Part shown: piece by piece, positions 1 to 5,564 of the stretch
Layout of the letters: each line of letters opens with the position of its first letter
Numbering within the stretch: the stretch's first letter is position 1
DNA from: an uncultured bacterium
Lineage (GTDB): Bacteria; Gemmatimonadota; Gemmatimonadetes; Palauibacterales; KS3-K002
Reading direction: 5' to 3'
Length of the DNA stretch: 5,564 bases
NCBI GenBank assembly: GCA_947581845.1
Contig: CANPVY010000146.1
Location: 1 to 5,564 of the forward strand
Translations under genes and position numbers: made by a program
The notes under the pieces: generated by a model
The model's input: only the letters and a program-made list of their open reading frames with translations
Told to the model about the DNA's origin: nothing
Database searches by the model: none

Positions 1-862
1 TGGACGTCTCCAGCTCGCGCGGATGACTGTAGTGCGCGACCACCGTGATGTGCCGCCCGGACCGCCGCACCTCCTCGAACAGCTGCAGGATATCATCCGC
101 GTCGGGGTCGCTGACAAAGCGGTACGGCCAATACGCCGGTGACTTGGTGCCGACACGAATAGCCGCAATATGCCTGAGCCCCGGGCCCAGCAGCGGTTCC
201 ACGTAACGTCGCAACACCGACGCCTTCATCACCATCGGATCGCCGCCGGTGAGCAGTACGCTTCTCACTCGCTTCTGAGACTGCAGATACCGCTGCCAGT
301 GGTCCCCCTCGCGGCTGGCGAACTTCAGATCCTCCATGCCGACGAACTGCGGCCAACGGAAGCAGTAGGTGCAGTAGGCGTGGCAGGTCTGGCCCGCCGC
401 CGGGAAGAGCAGCACCGTCTCGCGGTACTTATGCTGGACACCGGGTATCGGCGCGCCGCCCAGCAGCGGCACGTTCAGGTCCATCTGCCCGGCGGGATGA
501 GGGTTCAGCGAATATTGGATCTCCCGGGCCGCCGCCCTGATCTCCTTCTCCGACGCCCCCCTGCGAATCAGCCCGTACATCCGCGCCAGCTGCTGGCGCG
601 TCAGCATGTCCGGCTGCGGGAAGGTCAGCCGGAAGATCGGGTCCTCTGGGATGGCCGACCAATCGATCAGCTCGTCCAGGATGTAGTCGTTCACCCGGAA
701 CGGCAGTACCGCCGCCACCGCCTCCATGGCGATACGCTCATGCGCCGAGAGGCCCTGGAGCTGCGGCAGCCGGCCGATGTCTCTGCGCGTATACGCACGA
801 TACCTACGGCTGCCGTCCCCGGCGCTCGCATACTTCCGTCCCAACCTCTTGCCGAACAACAT
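1..862 (-). CDS. KamA-family radical SAM protein (lysine 2,3-aminomutase-like), 3' end outside window
   Basis: A continuous minus-strand frame of 287 codons has no stop before the window edge, so the protein is C-terminally truncated here only by the window. The 4Fe-4S/SAM motif CxxxCxxC is at residues 160-167 (CHAYCTYC), followed directly by FRWPQF (168-173). LTGGDP (204-209), IRVGTK (235-240) and an H-Y-S-H-P segment (277-281, HFNHP in many relatives) are further KamA-family landmarks. NPHPAGQM (120-127) and HKYRETVL (144-151) precede the cluster. The family uses SAM, a 4Fe-4S cluster and PLP for 1,2-amino shifts on amino acids such as lysine or glutamate; it is cytoplasmic. The PLP lysine and the substrate-side-chain residues lie in the missing C-terminus, so the substrate cannot be called. 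The ATG at 862-860 is the first start after an in-frame TAA at 877-875; its ribosome site is weak (GCGGGG). The FRWPQF subgroup is, as I recall, mostly annotated by homology and not characterised. Confidence 0.93.
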   Translation of the reverse strand, partial: MLFGKRLGRKYASAGDGSRRYRAYTRRDIGRLPQLQGLSAHERIAMEAVAAVLPFRVNDYILDELIDWSAIPEDPIFRLTFPQPDMLTRQQLARMYGLIRRGASEKEIRAAAREIQYSLNPHPAGQMDLNVPLLGGAPIPGVQHKYRETVLLFPAAGQTCHAYCTYCFRWPQFVGMEDLKFASREGDHWQRYLQSQKRVRSVLLTGGDPMVMKASVLRRYVEPLLGPGLRHIAAIRVGTKSPAYWPYRFVSDPDADDILQLFEEVRRSGRHITVVAHYSHPRELETS

Positions 863-909
863 GTCCCGAACGAACCCCGCTACTTAGAGTCCTCTCCCTC
901 CCCTGGCAC

Positions 910-946
910 GGTCGACGCCGCTGACCCTGCCGAAGTCGGCTCGACC
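910..946. repeat. Nested short inverted repeats
   Basis: An outer 6-base inverted repeat, GGTCGA (910-915) and TCGACC (941-946), encloses a 5-base one, GCCGA (929-933) and TCGGC (936-940), with a 2-base loop. In RNA this could fold as a small hairpin closed by a second stem with an asymmetric bulge. No T-tract follows on either strand, so it is not an obvious terminator. It sits 48-84 bases upstream of the KamA-like start codon and could lie in that gene's leader. Short GC-rich repeats of this size also arise by chance. Confidence 0.25.
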
Positions 947-1033
947 TAGCCCTGCTGTGCCGTGTAGTCGATTCTCGGTGGGGCACGCCGACCGCCACCG
1001 CACTCTGCCAGCGTCACCCAGACTGCGACGGGA

Positions 1034-1055
1034 TCCCGGTCCGGCTAAACCGGGA
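1034..1055. repeat. 7-base perfect inverted repeat (possible operator or leader hairpin)
   Basis: TCCCGGT (1034-1040) and ACCGGGA (1049-1055) are perfect reverse complements separated by 8 bases. As DNA the arrangement fits a dimeric-regulator site. As RNA it fits a stable stem-loop in the leader of the KamA-like transcript if that transcript starts near 1140. No T-run follows, so an intrinsic terminator is unlikely. Function is not demonstrable from sequence alone. Confidence 0.3.
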
Positions 1056-1144
1056 ATGCGGCGCCGCTGCCGGAGGCTCTTGCGCCCTGACGGCCCCTTG
1101 ACCTGCCCGGCCAGCCGACGCAGCGCTCGCGGTTTGCTGTAATC

Positions 1145-1150
1145 ATTATA
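1145..1150 (-). promoter_or_regulatory. Candidate -10 element (TATAAT) facing the KamA-like gene
   Basis: The minus strand reads a perfect TATAAT here, in the most AT-rich patch of the intergenic region. The hexamer 17 bases upstream (CAGGGG) does not resemble TTGACA, and there is no TG extension, so support is only the -10 match. A start near position 1138 would give the KamA-like mRNA a leader of about 275 bases, long but able to include the inverted repeats at 1034-1055 and 910-946. Confidence 0.25.
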
Positions 1151-1352
1151 AAGATACCCCCGCTCGCCCCCTGCGGCAAACCACATCTGTAAGGCAGCCA
1201 ACTTGACCGAGCGCTCAACACAGCAGGCCTCACCGAACAGCCCGCGATTCGGCCTTGTGTTTCCCAGGCTGCTGTCCCTAGAATTCCCCTGCATGTGACA
1301 ATCTGCCCCGACTTCTCGCTGCGCCGCCGGCGAAACGCGCTCCGCAAGTCGT

Positions 1353-1358
1353 TAGAAT
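1353..1358 (+). promoter_or_regulatory. Candidate -10 element (TAGAAT) facing glutamate dehydrogenase
   Basis: TAGAAT differs from TATAAT at one base and lies 105 bases before the glutamate dehydrogenase ATG. The hexamer at -35 spacing (GCGAAA, 1330-1335) is poor, so the site would need an activator or a non-housekeeping sigma factor. GATAAT at 1413-1418 is an alternative with an equally poor -35. I cannot decide between them. Confidence 0.22.
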
Positions 1359-1446
1359 GGAAGGAAGTTAAGGCGTTTGGAACCGGGGGCCTGGAAGATG
1401 CGCAAGAGGTCGGATAATCATTGCGGCAGCGCGAAAGGCCCCTAGC

Positions 1447-1453
1447 ACAAGGA
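1447..1453 (+). promoter_or_regulatory. Ribosome binding site of glutamate dehydrogenase
   Basis: ACAAGGA lies 10 bases before the ATG at 1464, with a further purine-rich stretch (CGAGAG, 1456-1461) closer in. The spacing is slightly long but acceptable, and it supports the ATG at 1464 as the start. Confidence 0.55.
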
Positions 1454-1463
1454 ATCGAGAGCC

Positions 1464-2828
<1,365 letters not shown>

Positions 2829-5240
2829 TCACTGCGCACTCGGCGAGACCAAGCGCACGTAACCTCCGTGCAGCAGAGCGGCGCCAGCATAGGCCGCGGC
2901 CGCTGCCAGGAACAGCGTCCGAGAGCCGGACTCCAGCGCGATCAGCGCCGCGAGCGGCGTGGCCAGCACCGAGCTGAACCCGTTCGCCGCCCAAGCCCAG
3001 GCCACCGATCCGGTCTCCAGGCCAGCGAGCGAGCGAAGCCCGAGCGGGAAGGGCATGCCCATCAGGAACGCGAGCGGCGCGAGGACCGAGAGGGCGGCCG
3101 CAGCTCGTAACAGCAGCTGGGTCGGTTGCAGAAGATGAATCATCCCGAGCAGCAGGCCCCCGTATAGCACCAGCATCCCCGCCAGCAGCGCCCCGACGAT
3201 CCAGCCACGTTTCGCGGGCTGCCGGTCCGACCAGGCGCTGCCCACACCCGAGCAGATGAGGAAAGCGCTCAGGACCGCCGCCACCGCATATACGGGGTGG
3301 CCCAGCAAGAGATCGAGCTGCTGGATGGCCGCAACCTCGGCCGCCAGGTAGGCGAGCCCGATCGCCGAGAAGTAACCGACCAGGCGCAGCCAACTGCTGC
3401 TCCCCGCTCCGCGGGCGCGCAGAGCCGCAGGAACGAGCATGAGCAGGGCCGCCAGAACCACGCTCTGCACCAGGGTGGCCAGCAGAGCGACGTAACCCCA
3501 CTCGGCAAACGGCAACCAGCTGCCACGGCTCCCAGCGAGGAAACTCCTCAGCGCGCCCGCCCGCAGGAAGTGGTGCGGGTAGGGCCGCGCATCGTCGGCG
3601 ACGGCGACATCAAACGGATAGGCTGCCGCGAAACGGGCGGCGCTATCCGGCCCCGCGACCGCGGCAGCTGCAGCGCGGAACAGCGTGGGCTCGTCCAGGA
3701 CGTTGAAGGCCGTGGCCGGTACGACGATTCCAGGATGCCAATCGAGGTCGAAGCGTCGCACCCTCGCCCAAGCGGCCAACAGCTCGACATCGCGATCGCT
3801 GAATCCTGACGGCTTCACCAGCACGGTCCCGGTGGCCCAGCTCCGCGCTACGACCAGCCCGCCTGCCACCGCCCCTGGCGCATGCCGCCTCAACGCCTGC
3901 GTCGCGGTGAGTATCACGCGCACGTTCTCGCGCGGCGGCACGGTGAGCCACCGCGTGATCGCCAGCACACCCTGGTCGCTCAACCGCTCCAGATAGCTGA
4001 CATAGGCCTGCGCCGTGTGGAGGAAATCCTCGTTCAGGGCGTGCACGCCTGCCGCCGCGGTGCCCAAGGCACGGCCGGCAGCCACGGTGATGAGATCGAA
4101 ACGCTCTCGCGAGCGCGCCACGTAGCCGCGAGCGTCCCCGATCGCCCACTCGACCCGATCCAGCTCCGGCGCTGGCACCGCCGGGTTGTCCAACCACCCG
4201 CCCAGCCGAACCAGTTGCGGGTTGAGCTCCAGTGCCTTCACCCGGCGCGCGCCGTGCGCCAACGCGTTCCACACCTCCAGACCCCCGCCTGCCCCAACGA
4301 CCAGCACGTCACCCGCCTCGCCGAGGGCATAAGGCAAGGCCGACGGCAGCCAATCGAGGATTGCCAGTGCCGCATCCTCCCCACCCCAGTCGCTGACCGC
4401 GCCAGCGATCTCGGCGTCTACAAAGAGCGCCGTCTGCGCGGGGAACGCGCCCGTATAGGCCAGCGACAGCCCCGGGGCGTGCCGGAAGGCCGAGGCCTCG
4501 ACGGCCACGACCCAGCCCAGCGGGCTCGTGGCCTGCGCGACGCGCCGTGCATCCGGGAACGCCTCGACCTGAGGCAGGCCCTTGTACGGCGTGATATCCA
4601 ACCGCCACAGTGGCTCCACGAACACGACCACAGCGAGCAGCAGACTCGCCCAGGCGCAGCCCCTCACCAGCGCCTTTCGCGTCGCGGCGGCAGGGACCGC
4701 GCTGATGGCACCCAACGACGCCACGAGCGCCGGCACTGCCAAGGCCCGCAGGGGGAACACGATCCAGAGGACCGCCACCGCCAGTGCCGCGCCCACCCCC
4801 GCGCCCAGGAAGCTCGCGCCGTAGATCCAGCCCGTGCGCTGCGGCTCCAACGTGAGGGCCACCAGGGTGGCCAGTGCACCGACCCCGAAGGGTAGGGCGA
4901 GCAGCAGATAGACCAGAGCCAGACGCGGCCACTGGCCGGCATCCCACGGCAGCTGTGTCGCGTCGAGCGGGACCTGATGAACCAGAACCGCGCTGGCCAC
5001 GAGCGCGGCCGGCGTCAACACGGCAGCCCAAACGAACCAGCGCGCCGCCTGCTGCGGCTGTGGACGCGACAGCGCCACCAGCGTGCCGCTGGCGCCGAAG
5101 CCCAGCATAGCAATGCCGATCGCCATGTAGGCGAAGTGATGGAACTGCTCGATGGCGAAGATCCGAACGAGGAGGATCTCGTAGGCTAGAGTGCTGGCCG
5201 AAAGGAACGTGACGGCCAGGGGTCGAGCGTAGCGCGCCAC
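2829..5240 (-). CDS. Polytopic membrane protein with spermidine-synthase-like SAM-binding domain
   Basis: 803 residues in three parts. Hydrophobic segments near 10-28, 36-57, 69-90, 106-130, 138-162, 166-181 and 191-208 form an N-terminal membrane block. A soluble domain (about 215-565) has a Rossmann core: VLVVGAGGG (312-320), acidic E338 in ALELNP, GDARGYV (368-374) and FDLITV (381-386). A second membrane block (about 580-795) carries MGMPFPLGL (727-735) and WAWAANG (748-754), typical of this fused SpeE-like family, as is DDARPYPHHF (549-558). True spermidine synthases have GGGDG and a catalytic Asp after the YDVIIVD strand; here these positions read GAGGGLE and ITVAAG, so polyamine synthesis is unlikely. 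What it binds or modifies is unknown. The start is GTG at 5240-5238, placed so that the first helix matches the family's usual N-terminus. It follows the PCMT stop by 5 bases, indicating one operon. Products annotated 'spermidine synthase' from this family should be read with caution. Confidence 0.9.
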   Translation of the reverse strand: MARYARPLAVTFLSASTLAYEILLVRIFAIEQFHHFAYMAIGIAMLGFGASGTLVALSRPQPQQAARWFVWAAVLTPAALVASAVLVHQVPLDATQLPWDAGQWPRLALVYLLLALPFGVGALATLVALTLEPQRTGWIYGASFLGAGVGAALAVAVLWIVFPLRALAVPALVASLGAISAVPAAATRKALVRGCAWASLLLAVVVFVEPLWRLDITPYKGLPQVEAFPDARRVAQATSPLGWVVAVEASAFRHAPGLSLAYTGAFPAQTALFVDAEIAGAVSDWGGEDAALAILDWLPSALPYALGEAGDVLVVGAGGGLEVWNALAHGARRVKALELNPQLVRLGGWLDNPAVPAPELDRVEWAIGDARGYVARSRERFDLITVAAGRALGTAAAGVHALNEDFLHTAQAYVSYLERLSDQGVLAITRWLTVPPRENVRVILTATQALRRHAPGAVAGGLVVARSWATGTVLVKPSGFSDRDVELLAAWARVRRFDLDWHPGIVVPATAFNVLDEPTLFRAAAAAVAGPDSAARFAAAYPFDVAVADDARPYPHHFLRAGALRSFLAGSRGSWLPFAEWGYVALLATLVQSVVLAALLMLVPAALRARGAGSSSWLRLVGYFSAIGLAYLAAEVAAIQQLDLLLGHPVYAVAAVLSAFLICSGVGSAWSDRQPAKRGWIVGALLAGMLVLYGGLLLGMIHLLQPTQLLLRAAAALSVLAPLAFLMGMPFPLGLRSLAGLETGSVAWAWAANGFSSVLATPLAALIALESGSRTLFLAAAAAYAGAALLHGGYVRLVSPSAQ

Positions 5241-5245
5241 AGGAA

Positions 5246-5564
5246 TCAGCGCAGGCCCTTCAACATCGGCACGAATCGCACGGGCAACAGGTTATGGGTG
5301 CGCACATCGCCGGCCGCATCCTTATTGACCAGGATGAGGTTCTGAACCCCGTAGACGCTCCCCACCGGTATCACCATCCGGCCGCCCGGCTTCAGCTGCT
5401 CCACCAGCGCGGGCGGGATGTATCCTGCCGCGGCCGTAACGATGATCGCATCGAAGGGCGCGACCTCGCTCCAACCGTAGTGACCATCGGCGTGACGCAC
5501 CGTGACGTTGGCGAAACCCAGCCGCTCGAGCCGCTGGCGGGCGCTCGTTGCCAACGCCTCGAAG
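5246..5564 (-). CDS. pcm: Protein-L-isoaspartate O-methyltransferase, 5' end outside window
   Basis: SAM-dependent repair methyltransferase that methylates isoaspartyl residues in damaged proteins. The visible 106 residues are the C-terminal half; the frame stays open through the right edge, so the true start and the SAM motif I glycines are outside. Counting from the first full codon at the edge, visible landmarks are RLERLGFANVTVRHADGHYGW, covering the typical post-helix region and D-G-x-x-G-W motif, then the APFDAIIVTAAAGYIPPAL strand with its family-specific T-A-A-A, then QLKPGGRMVIPVG and the terminal LLPVRFVPM. All match PCMT in order and spacing. The TTG at 5554-5552 is a codon inside the conserved helix and not a start. 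The gene is immediately followed by the membrane SpeE-like gene on the same strand (5-base gap). Confidence 0.93.
   Translation of the reverse strand, partial: FEALATSARQRLERLGFANVTVRHADGHYGWSEVAPFDAIIVTAAAGYIPPALVEQLKPGGRMVIPVGSVYGVQNLILVNKDAAGDVRTHNLLPVRFVPMLKGLR
5256..5261 (-). promoter_or_regulatory. Weak, distant Shine-Dalgarno-like site for the membrane protein
   Basis: GAAGGG on the minus strand, inside the last codons of the PCMT gene, is the only purine-rich stretch near the GTG start, but 15 bases separate them. This is longer than usual. With the 5-base gap between the PCMT stop and the GTG, it suggests that translation of the membrane protein depends largely on ribosomes finishing the PCMT gene. 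Confidence 0.35.

Larger units (their letters stand above)
863..1463. other. Divergent intergenic region (601 bases) with no supported gene
   Basis: This lies between the KamA-like start (862, minus) and the glutamate dehydrogenase start (1464, plus). Short open frames exist on both strands, but their products are arginine-, serine- and cysteine-rich, lack recognisable motifs, and overlap each other, as expected of GC-rich non-coding DNA. The region is locally more AT-rich around 1140-1156 and 1352-1370, where promoter elements would be expected. I see no tRNA-like cloverleaf, no riboswitch I can recognise and no poly-T terminator. It must contain the control signals of both divergent genes, which makes it long for a simple shared promoter. 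Confidence 0.75.

Noticed and set aside
170..949. 259-codon open frame on the plus strand, opposite the KamA-like gene
   Set aside because: Antisense to a radical SAM gene with intact motifs; the product is Arg/Gln/His/Pro-rich without domains.
1203..1231. TTGACC at 1203-1208 as a -35 element
   Set aside because: No -10-like hexamer lies 16-18 bases downstream (GGCCTC region). The same applies to TTGACC at 1098-1103.
1292..1310. TGTGA half-site suggesting a CRP/FNR-type operator
   Set aside because: Only one half is present; the second half (TCACA) is missing at the required spacing.
884..1347. Two small minus-strand frames (136 and 100 codons) in the intergenic region
   Set aside because: They overlap each other in different frames, have no good ribosome site or motif, and show Arg/Gly/Ser-rich composition typical of shadow frames.
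3882..4895. 337-codon open frame on the plus strand inside the membrane-protein gene
   Set aside because: Product is dominated by Arg, Gln, His and Pro, with no motif. The opposite strand gives a coherent protein with membrane helices and a Rossmann fold.
2829..5240. Calling the 803-residue protein spermidine synthase (speE)
   Set aside because: The SAM-fold similarity is real, but the aminopropyltransferase acidic residues are absent and the protein is fused to many membrane helices, so the gene symbol would mislead.

Overview
The window is GC-rich throughout (roughly two-thirds G+C by eye) and densely coding, with long shadow frames of the kind high-GC DNA produces. It looks like chromosomal DNA of a free-living bacterium. 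I cannot place it more closely. The proteins are widespread families, and there are no rRNA, tRNA, CRISPR, transposase or phage genes to narrow it down.

Layout from left to right: (1) positions 1-862, minus strand: most of a KamA-family (lysine 2,3-aminomutase-like) radical SAM protein. It begins at 862 and runs off the left edge, so its C-terminus is missing. (2) 863-1463: a 601-base non-coding stretch between two divergent genes. It holds a few weak promoter-like and inverted-repeat elements and no gene I can support. (3) 1464-2828, plus strand: a complete hexameric-type glutamate dehydrogenase (Glu/Leu/Phe/Val dehydrogenase family, 454 residues) with all expected catalytic residues. (4) 2829-5240, minus strand: a complete 803-residue membrane protein carrying a spermidine-synthase-like SAM-binding domain between two membrane blocks. 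(5) 5246-5564, minus strand: the C-terminal 106 residues of a protein-L-isoaspartate O-methyltransferase (PCMT), cut by the right edge.

Organisation: the PCMT and the membrane protein form a tight operon (5-base gap, GTG start, probable translational coupling). The membrane protein and glutamate dehydrogenase are convergent with directly abutting stop codons and no room for a terminator between them. Glutamate dehydrogenase and the KamA-like gene are divergent from the 601-base control region.

As a set, the genes cover amino-nitrogen chemistry (glutamate dehydrogenase, an amino-acid aminomutase relative) and SAM-dependent chemistry (radical SAM, PCMT, SpeE-like fold). No individual family is new. 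The least understood parts are the membrane-embedded SpeE-like protein, whose Rossmann domain lacks the aminopropyltransferase acidic residues, its coupling to PCMT, and the KamA subfamily with a CxxxCxxC-FRWPQF signature.
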